Below are positions 48,908 through 57,643 of a stretch of DNA of 64,000 nucleotides, piece after piece. The position numbers and the translations under genes were made by a program. The notes under the pieces are model-generated. The model searched no databases, was not told the origin of the DNA, and worked only from the letters and a program-made list of their open reading frames with translations. The DNA lies in contig DASYUH010000037.1 of assembly GCA_036001465.1 (NCBI GenBank), forward strand, positions 1 through 64,000. The letters are read 5' to 3'. Positions within the stretch are counted from its first letter, which is position 1, and each line of letters opens with the position of its first letter. This DNA is from Candidatus Polarisedimenticolia bacterium (GTDB taxonomy: Bacteria > Acidobacteriota > Polarisedimenticolia > Gp22-AA2).

Positions 48908-51900
48908 ATGGATCCGGGATCGAGCCAGGCACCGCTCTGCCCTCCACGCGTCCGTCTCCGCGGCCTCCTCCCGGCGGCCGCCCTGGCGCTCGGGGCGCTC
49001 CTGCCGTCCAGGGCCCTGCCGGTCTCGATCAACCCGGGATCCCCGCAGCCGAAGGCCCAGACGGCGGGCGGCGAAACCCGCTGGGTCCCGGGGGAGGTCC
49101 TAATCAAGTTCAAGACGGGGGCGCCGGGTGCGGAGCGCGCGAAGGCGCGTTCCGAGTTCGCCGCGCAGACCGTGCGCGGGTTCAGGAGCCGTGCGGAGCA
49201 CTGGCGTCTTCGTCCGGGGCTTACGACCGAGGCGGCCGTCGCGCGCCTGCGCCGCAATCCGCACGTCGAGTACGCCGAGCCCAACTATCTCCTGCACGCC
49301 GCCCTCGTCCCGAACGACGCGAACTACGCCCTCCTCTGGGGTCTCCACAACACGGGCCAGACCGGAGGGCTGCCGGGCGCGGACATCGGCGCCGAGGCGG
49401 CGTGGAGCGTCAGCACCGGAAGCCGCTCCGTCCTGGTCGGCGTCATCGACAGCGGCATCGACATCACCCATCCGGATCTCGCCGCCAACATCTGGACGAA
49501 TCCGGGCGAGGTGCCCGGGAACGGCCAGGACGACGACGGCAACGGCTTCGTGGACGACGTGCACGGATGGGACTTCGCCGACGGGGACAACGATCCGGCG
49601 GACGACTTCGGCCACGGGACGCACGTCGCCGGGACGATCGGCGCCGTCGGCGACAACGGCCTCGGGGTCACCGGCGTCGCCTGGCAGGTGTCGCTCGTCC
49701 CCCTCAAGTTCCTGAACTCAGCCGGATCCGGCAGCACGGCCGACGCGATCGAGGCGATCGAATACGCCGTCGCGATCGGCGCGGACATCCTGAACAACTC
49801 CTGGGGGAGCTACAACGACGAGCCCTCGCAGGCGCTTCTGGATGCCATCCGCGAGGCGCTCGCCGCCGACGCGGTCTTCGTCGCCGCCGCCGGCAACAGC
49901 GGAACCAACAACGACGTCACCCCGTTCTACCCGGCGTCGTACGACCTGCCGAACCTCATCTCGGTGGCGGCCACGGATCAGTTCGACCTCAAGGCGGTGT
50001 TTTCCAACTACGGGATAGGCTCGGTGGACCTCGGCGCCCCCGGGGTGGACATCGTCAGCACGCTGCCGGGGGGCGGATACGGCTTCCTGAGCGGCACGTC
50101 GATGGCGGCCCCCTTCGTCTCCGGGGCCGCGGTCCTGATCCGATCCCTGGCCCCCGAGATCCCGGCGGCCCAGGTCAGGCAGAAGCTCCTCGATCTGGCC
50201 GTGTATGTCCCGACGCTCGCCGGGTTGGTGAGCAGCGGCGGAAGGCTGAGCGCCTTCTTTCCGATCGCGACGCGCGATGACGTCCCGCCGGGACCGATCG
50301 ACGACCTGAAGGTGGACTACACCACCAGCAATTCGATCGGGCTGCGCTTCACCGCCACCGGGGACGACGGCGAGAGCGGACGCGCCACGAACTACGACGT
50401 GCGCTACGGCCCCGATCCGATCGATGCCCTCAACTTCGACTCCCAGATCAGGGCGCCCGGGACGCCCGCGCCGTCGCCGTCGGGTACGGTGGAGACCATG
50501 GAGGTCGCGGGCCTCGAGGCCGGCACCACGTATTACTTCGCGGCCAGGGCCCGGGATGAATGGGGCAATCCCGGCCCCGTCGGCAACGGCGCCACGGGCG
50601 TCACGCTGCCGCCTCCGACGTTCGACTCCACGCCGTCCTCGTTCAGCGTGGCTCTGCGCACGGGGGAGGCGGCCACCCGGACGCTGACCCTGCGCAATGC
50701 GGGGGTGGGATCGCTCGACTGGGAGATCCCCCCGCCGATCACGGGCGGCGCCGGCCAGTCGGCGGGAGCCGCCCCGGCAGCGGGGGCCGCCCCGGTGGGC
50801 GCACCGGTGTCCGCCGCGGGCACGGGGGGCCCGGATCCCGCCGGCTATCGCTATATCGACAGCGACCAGGTCGGGGGCCCCGAATTCGCCTGGGACGACC
50901 TCGTGCTCACCGGCCGGGGATCGCCGATCGACTCCCTGACCACCGATGACCAGATCTCCGAGGCGATCCCTCTCGGATTCCCGTTCCCGTTCTACGGACA
51001 GACCTATACGGCGGTGCGCGTCAGCACCAACGGCTTCCTGACGTTCATCGGGAACGACGCTCCCTACTCCAACAAGTCGCTGCCGGGCATCCTGGCGCCG
51101 CCGGCGCTCATCGCGCCGTTCTGGGACGACCTCGATTTCGACCATGCCAACCGGGCCGTGTTCGCGCGCGGACCCGACAGCTTCACGGTGCAGTACACCG
51201 GGGTGCTGGCGTTTTCGGGCGGGGGCATCGGTTCCTCGACCTTCCAGGTGACCCTCGAGAGCTCCGGGGAAATCCTCTTCCGCTACCTGTCGATGACCGC
51301 GGACACCGGCAGCGCGACCATCGGCATCCAGGACGAGACGCAATCGATCGGGCTCCTCGTGGCCTTCAACAGGATCTACCTGCACGATCGCATGGCGATT
51401 CGGATCTACAACGCGCCGCCGTGGCTGCGCGCGTCTCCGACCTCGGGGCGTCTGTTCGCAGGCGAGAGCGGGGAGGTCGCGGTGACCGTCGACGCGCGGG
51501 GCCTGGACGGCGGGACCTATGAGGGCACGGTCTTCGTCCTCACGAACGACCCCCTGCGGCCGCTGGTTCCCCATCCCGTGATGCTCGAGGTGACTCCGGT
51601 GCCGGCGATCGGCGCGCAGCCGGCCGCGCTCGATTTCGGGAACGTCTTCGTAGGGGACTCCCGCGCCCTGGACCTCCTGGTCAGGAACACCGGGACCGAG
51701 ACCCTGCACGTCACGGGCCTTCAGACGGGCGATCCGGTCGTCTCCGCCGCTCCGGCGTCCTTCTCCCTGGCCCCGCGCGCCAGCCAGGCCGTCGCGGTGA
51801 CCTACGCGCCGGTCTCGACCGACCCCCTCGCGTCGGAGATCGTCATCACGAGCGACGCCGCCAACGCGCCGGTGCTCGGGATCCCGCTGGTCGGGACCGC

Positions 51901-54553
51901 CACCCCGCCGCCGCAGATGACCGTCGTTCCGGCCGCCTTCGCCGAGACCCTGCGCACCGGCTCGATGACGGACCGGACGCTGCGCCTCGGCAACACCGGA
52001 GGCAGCAATCTCGAGGTGGCGGTCAGGGCCGACGTGATCGGCCTCGTGCCCTGGCTGCGGGTCAGCCCCGACCGGGAGACGATCCCGCCGGGAGAGAGCC
52101 GCGACTTCAGCGTCACGCTCGATGCGGGCGACTTCGGCAGCATGCTGCTGACCGGGGCGGTCGTCATCGAGACGAATGTCCCCGGAGCCCTCACGCAAGG
52201 CGTCCCGGCGACCCTCACCGTCATCGGCGCGCCCAACCTCGCGATCTCCGACGACCCCGTGGAGACCGTGACACAGCAGGGCTACAGCGTCTTCGGGGCG
52301 CGCACCGTCCACAGGCTGCCGGTTACGTTCGCCCCGGGAGGCCCGGCCTCGATCGAGGTTCAGGTCGACGGCAATTACGGCAACGCCACCGAGACCGCCC
52401 TGGCGACCGTCGAGGGGACGGTCCTCGGTACTCTCGGCCACATCGGCACCGAGTGCGGCACCGCCCGCAGGACGTTCTCCCTGGATGCGGCCCCGTTCCT
52501 CGCGATGGCGCGGGACGGCGTGATCGAAGTGACGGTGCAGAACACCCCGGCCGTGGACATCTTCTGTCAGGCCAACCGGCACACCGTGCACCTCACGTAT
52601 CAGGGGGCCCGGACAGCCCTCGACTTCGGCCCGTTGTTCCTCGGGCTCCGGCGCAGCCTGATGATCGCGCTCCACAATCGGGGCAGCGAGACTCTCAAGA
52701 TTCACTCGATCGGGACCGGCTCGCCCGTGTTCGTTCCATCGGCCTCGGCGCTGAACATTCCGGCGCGGACCACGGCGGCGCTGACCGTCGTCTTCACCCC
52801 CGTTGCGGAGGCCCCGTACGCGGCGACGCTGTCGATCGCCAGCAACGATCCCGACACCCCGGCCATCCTGATCCCGCTGGAGGGGCGGGGACTCCTGGCC
52901 CCGGTGATCACCGCACATCCCGCGGCGCTCTCGACGACGGTGTTCAGGAGGACCCGGGATCTGCAGACGCTCAGCCTGTCGAACCTCGGCGGCAACGACC
53001 TCGACTTCTCCATCCAGCTCAAGGTCAAGACACCGGCGAGCGGGCCGGCCGCCTGCGCTCCCTTCGCCTACGTGTCGGAGTGGAGCGGCGGCCGGGTCGC
53101 GGCCATCAATCTGCTGACCGGCGCCGCTTCCGCGGTCGCCTACGCGCTGCGCGGGCCCCAGGCGAACCTGGTGATCGACGCGGCCGGGATCACCGCCTAT
53201 GTGAACGAGTCGGATACCGGCACGCTCGCGGCCATCGATCTGGCGACCGGGAGCGTGGTGCGCGTGGCGTCGGGCCTGGACTTCCCGGTCGGGCTGGCGC
53301 TCAGCCCGTACGGGAACACGGCCTACATCGGCGAGGCGACGCGGACCCCGCGAGGCCGGATCAAGGCGTTGAACCTGTCGACCGGCGAAGCGACGCTCGT
53401 GGCCTCCGATCTGCAGTCGCCGCAGGGCCTGGCTCTCGATGCCGGCGCCACGACGCTCTATGTCAGCGAGGTCAGCGAGCAGATGGCCGGGACGCTCCTC
53501 GCCATCGACCTGGGAAGCGGGGCGGTGTCGACCGTCGCCTCGGGTCTCGGCGCCCCGAGCGGCATCGCGCTCGATTCCGGAGGGGCCAAGGCGTACGTCA
53601 CGGACCCCGGCGGCGGGCGGCTGCTGTCGATCGATCTTCAGTCCGGCGTGGTGCAGCCCGTCCTCGCGGGCCTCGACGATCCCCTGGGCGTCGCGTTGAA
53701 CGCCGCGGGGACCGTCGCGTACGTGGCGGAGCTGGGCCGAAGCAACCTGACCGCCATCGACCTGGCGACCCGGGCCGTCACCCACCTCGGATCCGGACTG
53801 TCCGGGCCGGCGGGGGTGGCGATCCTGTTCCCGTCGGGATGCACGTCCGATTTCCTGTCCGTGGATCCCATGTCGGGGACCCTCGCGCCGGCCGCCTCGA
53901 TCGACCTCGCGGTCCTCTTCGACAGCGGCGATCTGTTCGGAGGGACCTACGAGACCAGCATCGAGATCTCGAGCAACGATCCGTTCACCCCGATCCTGAG
54001 AGTCCCGGCCGTGCTCAACGTCAATCCGATCTGCCCCGACCTGGACAGCGACGGATACGCCGTCTGCTCGACGGCCTGCGCGCTCGGCGGCGGCGATCGC
54101 TGCGGGGACTGCGACGATCGCAGCACGGCCATCCACCCCTTCGTCGCGGAGGTGTGCAACGGTCTCGACGACAACTGCAACGGCCTGAGGGACGAAGGCA
54201 CGGCCGGCCTGGACAGCGACGGCGACCTGATCGGAGACAGCTGCGACAACTGCGGCATCGTCTGGAACCCGGACCAGGGGGACGCGGACGCCGACGGGGT
54301 GGGCGATTCCTGCGAGGTCCAGGCGATCTGCGGCCGCTCGAACGTGGATCTCGAAGGAGCCTCGGCGCTGCGTGTCGACGGCCGGGATCTGGCCACGTTT
54401 GCGCGCGCCTTCGGGCTCTGTCCCGGGACGCCGCCGACCGGATTCCTGGCGGCCAATCTCGATCTCGCCCCGAGCGGGCCGGCCGCCTGCGTCGACCTGG
54501 CGGATTTCCACCTGTTCATGACCGTGTTCGCGCGCACCTGCGGCGGAGACTGA
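48908..54553 (+). CDS. giant subtilisin-family protease with dockerin-like C-terminus
   Basis: A 1881-aa protein. A signal peptide (to about residue 38) is followed by a propeptide with the 'WVPGEVLIKFK...VEYAEPNYLL' pattern of the S8 inhibitor region. The S8 domain has Asp181 (VIDSGID), His236 (GHGTHVAGT) and Ser398 (GTSMAAPF), with 'AAAGNSG' for the oxyanion hole, so it is probably active. Then come a fibronectin-III module, a beta module with 'GFPFPFYGQTYTAVRVSTNGF', several ASPM/HYDIN-type beta-sandwiches ('LDFGNVFVGDSRALDLLVRNTG'), an NHL-like propeller at about 1380-1640, and calcium-binding DxDSDG/MopE-like repeats. The last 75 residues form a dockerin-like pair ('LRVDGRDLATFARAFG' and 'CVDLADFHLFMTVFA'). 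GGAGGCG stands 5 nt before the ATG. Two cohesin-like lipoprotein genes follow. Confidence 0.88.
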   Translation: MDPGSSQAPLCPPRVRLRGLLPAAALALGALLPSRALPVSINPGSPQPKAQTAGGETRWVPGEVLIKFKTGAPGAERAKARSEFAAQTVRGFRSRAEHWRLRPGLTTEAAVARLRRNPHVEYAEPNYLLHAALVPNDANYALLWGLHNTGQTGGLPGADIGAEAAWSVSTGSRSVLVGVIDSGIDITHPDLAANIWTNPGEVPGNGQDDDGNGFVDDVHGWDFADGDNDPADDFGHGTHVAGTIGAVGDNGLGVTGVAWQVSLVPLKFLNSAGSGSTADAIEAIEYAVAIGADILNNSWGSYNDEPSQALLDAIREALAADAVFVAAAGNSGTNNDVTPFYPASYDLPNLISVAATDQFDLKAVFSNYGIGSVDLGAPGVDIVSTLPGGGYGFLSGTSMAAPFVSGAAVLIRSLAPEIPAAQVRQKLLDLAVYVPTLAGLVSSGGRLSAFFPIATRDDVPPGPIDDLKVDYTTSNSIGLRFTATGDDGESGRATNYDVRYGPDPIDALNFDSQIRAPGTPAPSPSGTVETMEVAGLEAGTTYYFAARARDEWGNPGPVGNGATGVTLPPPTFDSTPSSFSVALRTGEAATRTLTLRNAGVGSLDWEIPPPITGGAGQSAGAAPAAGAAPVGAPVSAAGTGGPDPAGYRYIDSDQVGGPEFAWDDLVLTGRGSPIDSLTTDDQISEAIPLGFPFPFYGQTYTAVRVSTNGFLTFIGNDAPYSNKSLPGILAPPALIAPFWDDLDFDHANRAVFARGPDSFTVQYTGVLAFSGGGIGSSTFQVTLESSGEILFRYLSMTADTGSATIGIQDETQSIGLLVAFNRIYLHDRMAIRIYNAPPWLRASPTSGRLFAGESGEVAVTVDARGLDGGTYEGTVFVLTNDPLRPLVPHPVMLEVTPVPAIGAQPAALDFGNVFVGDSRALDLLVRNTGTETLHVTGLQTGDPVVSAAPASFSLAPRASQAVAVTYAPVSTDPLASEIVITSDAANAPVLGIPLVGTATPPPQMTVVPAAFAETLRTGSMTDRTLRLGNTGGSNLEVAVRADVIGLVPWLRVSPDRETIPPGESRDFSVTLDAGDFGSMLLTGAVVIETNVPGALTQGVPATLTVIGAPNLAISDDPVETVTQQGYSVFGARTVHRLPVTFAPGGPASIEVQVDGNYGNATETALATVEGTVLGTLGHIGTECGTARRTFSLDAAPFLAMARDGVIEVTVQNTPAVDIFCQANRHTVHLTYQGARTALDFGPLFLGLRRSLMIALHNRGSETLKIHSIGTGSPVFVPSASALNIPARTTAALTVVFTPVAEAPYAATLSIASNDPDTPAILIPLEGRGLLAPVITAHPAALSTTVFRRTRDLQTLSLSNLGGNDLDFSIQLKVKTPASGPAACAPFAYVSEWSGGRVAAINLLTGAASAVAYALRGPQANLVIDAAGITAYVNESDTGTLAAIDLATGSVVRVASGLDFPVGLALSPYGNTAYIGEATRTPRGRIKALNLSTGEATLVASDLQSPQGLALDAGATTLYVSEVSEQMAGTLLAIDLGSGAVSTVASGLGAPSGIALDSGGAKAYVTDPGGGRLLSIDLQSGVVQPVLAGLDDPLGVALNAAGTVAYVAELGRSNLTAIDLATRAVTHLGSGLSGPAGVAILFPSGCTSDFLSVDPMSGTLAPAASIDLAVLFDSGDLFGGTYETSIEISSNDPFTPILRVPAVLNVNPICPDLDSDGYAVCSTACALGGGDRCGDCDDRSTAIHPFVAEVCNGLDDNCNGLRDEGTAGLDSDGDLIGDSCDNCGIVWNPDQGDADADGVGDSCEVQAICGRSNVDLEGASALRVDGRDLATFARAFGLCPGTPPTGFLAANLDLAPSGPAACVDLADFHLFMTVFARTCGGD

Positions 54554-54555
54554 CC

Positions 54556-55143
54556 ATGCGAGTCCTCAGAGGTCCGGCCATCCTGGTATGCGGCGCGCTT
54601 CTGGCGTGCGGCGGGCCGGGAGGCGGCTCGGACGGTCCCCCGCTTGGTCCTCCGGGGCCCGTCCCGACGTTCCGCTGCGAAGACTCGGCGCCGGCAGCCG
54701 ACCACGTGGTGCTGCGCTGCGCCGGGCAGATCGCCCCGGACGAGTGGCTGATCGACGTCGTGGTCGGTTTTCCGACCACTTCGGATGACATCAATGGGTT
54801 CAGCTTCTACGTGGAATTCGATCCGCTGCAGCTGGCGTTCGTCACCGGAAGCGGGATCGAGGGAGACTTCCTGAACCAGGACCATGAAACGGTGCTGTTC
54901 GCCGCGGCAATCGACCCGACCGATCCGGGCCGCCTCATCGTCGGCATCAACAGAGCCGGAGGGTCCGGGACTGCCGGCGTCCCCGGTCACGACCTGATCA
55001 TGAGCTTCCGGATCCGGGCGCTGATCGCGGCGCCGTTCGGGCCGGTGTTCCCTGCCTTCAAGAACGCCAGGGCGGATGATTCGTCGGGTCAGGCCATCCC
55101 GGAGATCGTTTTCGATGACCAACTGCAGCTTTCCGTCGAGTAG
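54556..55143 (+). CDS. cohesin-domain lipoprotein 1
   Basis: 195 aa, beginning 2 nt after the protease stop. The lipobox LLAC (Cys near 22) with a Gly-rich linker after it marks a lipoprotein. The body from about residue 55 to the end ('VVVGFPTTSDDINGFSFYVEFDPLQLAFVTGSGIEGDFLNQDHETVLFAA...GRLIVGINRAGG...LIMSFRIRALI') has the strand order and motifs of a cohesin domain: the 'GF-F-V-FDP-L-F' signature, then 'F', then 'L-F-R'. Cohesins bind dockerins, and the neighbouring protease ends in a dockerin-like pair. It is therefore a candidate anchor for that protease at the cell surface. No repeated domains or other anchoring parts are present. Confidence 0.78.
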   Translation: MRVLRGPAILVCGALLACGGPGGGSDGPPLGPPGPVPTFRCEDSAPAADHVVLRCAGQIAPDEWLIDVVVGFPTTSDDINGFSFYVEFDPLQLAFVTGSGIEGDFLNQDHETVLFAAAIDPTDPGRLIVGINRAGGSGTAGVPGHDLIMSFRIRALIAAPFGPVFPAFKNARADDSSGQAIPEIVFDDQLQLSVE

Positions 55144-56017
55144 AGCCCTCCTGAGCGCACGCGGCGCCGTTCTGGCGTGCGTTCTGATGGCGTGCGCCGT
55201 CGCCGGATGCGCCTCGGTCCCGCCGGCGGGGGCTGTTTCCCCTCCGACCCCGGAGTCGCCCGGCGGGGGACAGGCGGAATCCGCGACCGACGGCCAGGCT
55301 GCCGACGGTCAGGGGACGCCCGTGCCTGCTCCCGGTCGCGCCGAGGCAGCCGTCGCGCCCGGCGACTCGGAGTCCGACGCGACGACCGATGAGGCGACGG
55401 GGACGCCGGCCGCGCCCGCCGTCGACCGTCCGACCACGGGCACCGGGTTGATCCTTGCCGCCCCCGCCGTTTCGCCGGCGGCCGCCCCGGATCGGCCCGA
55501 GGATGACCGGCCGCGGGACACCGGCGGAGGCGCGGGGATTTCGGCCGGCGCGTCCGTCCCGGGCTCCGTGTCTTCGGATCAGGAGCGCGACGGCGCGGGC
55601 GCGGCTCTGGTGCTCCGTCTCTCCGCAAGTCCCGCCGCTCTTCGGGTCGGCGATTCGGTGACGGTGGAGATCCGGGCAAGCTCGACGGCGCGTGTCGTCG
55701 ACGCGCCGCTGCACCTGGTGTACGACGCGGCGCGGCTCCGCTACCTTGGGGGTGAGGAGGGGGACTTCCTGAGGCAGGACGGGAGCGGCACCGTCTTCCT
55801 GATCAACGGCCGCTCCCAGCCCGGCGTGGTCACGATCGGCGTGGGCCGGCTCGACCGCTCGCATGGCCAGAGCGGGGCCGGCACGCACTGCCGCGTGCGC
55901 TTCGAGGTGATCGCCCCTGGGCGGTCACGGGTCGCCGTCGGCCAGGCGATGGCCTGGGCCGATGACGGGTCGATGCTCCCGGTGGGAACGGACGCGATCG
56001 ACATTTCCGTCCCGTAG
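55115..56017 (+). CDS. cohesin-domain lipoprotein 2
   Basis: 300 aa from ATG 55115, overlapping the previous gene by 29 nt. A longer start at 55076 is possible, but GGAG lies 10 nt before 55115. The lipobox VAGC is at about residue 32-35. A disordered Ala/Pro/Thr/Asp/Glu-rich spacer of about 130 residues could span the periplasm or lift the domain from the membrane. The cohesin-like domain is at the end, about 165-300: 'LRLSASPAALRVGDSVTVEIRASSTARVVDAPLHLVYDAARLRYLGGEEGDFLRQDG...VITIGVGRL'-type strands and 'CRVRFEVIAPGRSRVAV'. It is the third gene of the protease/cohesin unit. Both anchors could bind the same dockerin or different ones. Confidence 0.78.
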   Translation: MTNCSFPSSRALLSARGAVLACVLMACAVAGCASVPPAGAVSPPTPESPGGGQAESATDGQAADGQGTPVPAPGRAEAAVAPGDSESDATTDEATGTPAAPAVDRPTTGTGLILAAPAVSPAAAPDRPEDDRPRDTGGGAGISAGASVPGSVSSDQERDGAGAALVLRLSASPAALRVGDSVTVEIRASSTARVVDAPLHLVYDAARLRYLGGEEGDFLRQDGSGTVFLINGRSQPGVVTIGVGRLDRSHGQSGAGTHCRVRFEVIAPGRSRVAVGQAMAWADDGSMLPVGTDAIDISVP

Positions 56018-56019
56018 GC

Positions 56020-56042
56020 GCCGGCCCGGTGCTCGGGCCGGC
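56020..56042. terminator. bidirectional hairpin between convergent genes
   Basis: Stem GCCGGCCCG (56020-56028) with CGGGCCGGC (56034-56042), 5-nt loop, no T run. It is placed 2 nt from one stop and 2 nt from the other. Confidence 0.65.
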
Positions 56043-56044
56043 TC

Positions 56045-56497
56045 CTAGCTCCCCGCCGCCTCCCTGGACTCCTGCTCGCCCCCCTCGAGGTCGACTTTCA
56101 GATTCATCTCCTGCCCGGCCACGATTCTCACCTTGCGGCTCAGCGTCTCGCCGTCCGGCGTCTTGAGGGCGATCAGGTGCGCTCCGGCACGCAGGTAGAG
56201 CTTGTCCGGAAAGCCGTCGAAATCGTCGACCTGGCCGCGCATCGCCCCGTCCACGTACACCTCGGTGGTCTCGGGCGTGACGTCGAAGTCGATCGCCCCG
56301 TGGGGGACGCCCGCAATGATCACCGGTCGCTCCATGACCACCGGCCGGCCCACGACGATCGCCACGCGGGCGCGGTGCCGATGGCGCGGCCGGACGACGA
56401 CGCGCGCGCTCACGGGAGACACGAGAAGCGGGGCGAAGCTGACGAAAGCGGCGATCGCCATCGCCGACGCGACTGCTGCCTGGAAACGCGGCTTCAT
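56045..56497 (-). CDS. secreted PEGA-domain protein
   Basis: 150 aa from ATG 56497, with GGAG about 10 nt upstream. A signal peptide (ASAMAIAAFVSFAPLLVSPVSA) is followed by a His/Arg/Val-rich strand region and a PEGA domain ('GAIDFDVTPETTEVYVDGAMRGQVDDFDGFPDKLYLRAGAHLIALKTPDGETLSRKVRIVAGQEMNLKVDL'), a beta-sandwich seen in S-layer-associated and kinase ectodomain proteins. Its C-terminus is Glu/Ser-rich. It is a single small gene, convergent with the cohesin unit. Role unknown. Confidence 0.82.
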   Translation of the reverse strand: MKPRFQAAVASAMAIAAFVSFAPLLVSPVSARVVVRPRHRHRARVAIVVGRPVVMERPVIIAGVPHGAIDFDVTPETTEVYVDGAMRGQVDDFDGFPDKLYLRAGAHLIALKTPDGETLSRKVRIVAGQEMNLKVDLEGGEQESREAAGS

Positions 56498-56608
56498 CAC
56501 GAGGTTTCTCCTTCCGGCCACCCCTCCCGTCAAGCGGGCGGCGGGAGAACCGGGGCGGCCCGGTGTCGGCCCGTGTCATTGGACCCCCGGGCGGTGCGCA
56601 AGGTTGAG

Positions 56609-56637
56609 TTGACAGTGCGCCGCCTGTCGACTATTTT
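56609..56637 (+). promoter_or_regulatory. sigma-70 promoter of the Gate-protein pair
   Basis: TTGACA (56609-56614), 17-bp spacer, TATTTT (56632-56637). The leader is about 17 nt. Confidence 0.75.
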
Positions 56638-56660
56638 CGCGGCCTTTCCTCGAGGGCACG

Positions 56661-57119
56661 ATGGATCGGCCGCAGCGGGACCTGCCATCTCTCAAGAGCC
56701 GCTTCCACCGGGGGCTGCGGCGCGGCGGGCACGCCTGCTGGCTCATCGTCCGGGTCACCATCCCGACCTTCGTCGTGATGGACTTCCTCAAGAGGCTGGG
56801 TGCGATCGATCTGATCGGGCAGGCCTGCGCCCCGGTCATGACGGTCTTCCGCCTGCCCGGAGAGGCGGCCATCCCGGTCCTCCTCGGGCTCCTGCTCAAC
56901 GTCTTCACGGCGACCGCCGCTCTGGGGAGCCTCGGGCTCTCCGGCGGCCAGGTGACCACCCTCGGATTGATGCTCGGCATGGCGCACACTCTCGTGGTCG
57001 AGACGGCCGTCCTGCGAACGGCCGGGGCGGGCGCCCTCCGACTTCTCCTCTATCGGCTGTTGATGGCGGTCGTGGTGGGTCTCCTGGCGTCCCGCCTGCT
57101 CATCGGGGCGTCCCCATGA
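56661..57119 (+). CDS. nucleoside-recognition (Gate) domain membrane protein, first half
   Basis: A 152-aa inner-membrane protein with about four helices. The first is near residues 24-45 ('CWLIVRVTIPTFVVMDFL'), then 'AAIPVLLGLLLNVFTATAALGSL', a Gate motif with 'GLMLGMAHTLVVETAVLRTAGAG' and a last helix ('LLYRLLMAVVVGLLASRLL'). Gate-domain proteins include SpmA/SpmB and YjiG/YjiH pairs whose substrate is unknown. It overlaps the next gene by ATGA, so the two halves are translated together. A consensus promoter stands upstream. It probably acts as one complex with the next protein. Confidence 0.75.
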   Translation: MDRPQRDLPSLKSRFHRGLRRGGHACWLIVRVTIPTFVVMDFLKRLGAIDLIGQACAPVMTVFRLPGEAAIPVLLGLLLNVFTATAALGSLGLSGGQVTTLGLMLGMAHTLVVETAVLRTAGAGALRLLLYRLLMAVVVGLLASRLLIGASP

Positions 57120-57589
57120 TCGCGACGGCGCTTCTTGAATCGGTCCTCTCCGGAGCGATCTTCAGCCTCAAGATCGCCGCCATCCTCGTGCCGGCCCTGG
57201 TCCTCTACGACCTCCTCGCCCCCCTGCCGATCTTCGGCCGCATCGGCCGGGCGCTCGCTCCGGTCCTGGCGCGGCTCGGCATGTCCCCCCCCTGCACGGT
57301 GCCATTGGCCGCGGGGCTGTTCCTGGGGATCACCTATGGCGCGGGGATGATCCTCCCGATTGCCGAGGAGAAGCGGGTCGGGCCCGACGAGGTGCAGAGC
57401 CTCGGGCTCTTCCTGTGCACCTGCCACGCGGTGATCGAGGACACTTTTCTCTTCGCCGTGGTGGGCGCGAGCGGAGGGCGAGAGGTGACGGCCAGGGTGT
57501 GCACCCTGGTCGGGGTGCGCCTGGCTCTGGCCGTGATCGTCACCGGCGGCCGCCAGTCCTGGCTGCGGCGGAAGTCCCTGCCGGCGTAG
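57116..57589 (+). CDS. nucleoside-recognition (Gate) domain membrane protein, second half
   Basis: 157 aa. Helices are seen at about 10-32 ('SGAIFSLKIAAILVPALVLYDLL'), 60-85 ('PLAAGLFLGITYGAGMILPIAEEKR') and 95-145. The motif 'FLCTCHAVIEDTFLFAVVGASG' resembles 'GLMLGMAHTLVVETAVL' in the partner gene, so the two proteins are halves of one duplicated Gate family fold. The start codon ATG 57116 is inside the stop of the first gene. The pair is comparable to SpmA/SpmB-type systems but without any spore context here. Substrate unknown. Confidence 0.75.
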   Translation: MIATALLESVLSGAIFSLKIAAILVPALVLYDLLAPLPIFGRIGRALAPVLARLGMSPPCTVPLAAGLFLGITYGAGMILPIAEEKRVGPDEVQSLGLFLCTCHAVIEDTFLFAVVGASGGREVTARVCTLVGVRLALAVIVTGGRQSWLRRKSLPA

Positions 57590-57643
57590 GGAAACCCCCC
57601 CGGATGTCCTGGATCGGCGCCGATCCGGCCCCTATATTCCCCC

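Noticed and set aside
49718-54511. Open frame of about 1600 codons on the minus strand
   Set aside because: Antisense to the subtilisin gene, with no domains and no ribosome site.
54330-54553. Type IX or PEP-CTERM sorting signal at the protease end
   Set aside because: No PEP motif, membrane helix or basic tail; the residues fit two dockerin-like helices better.
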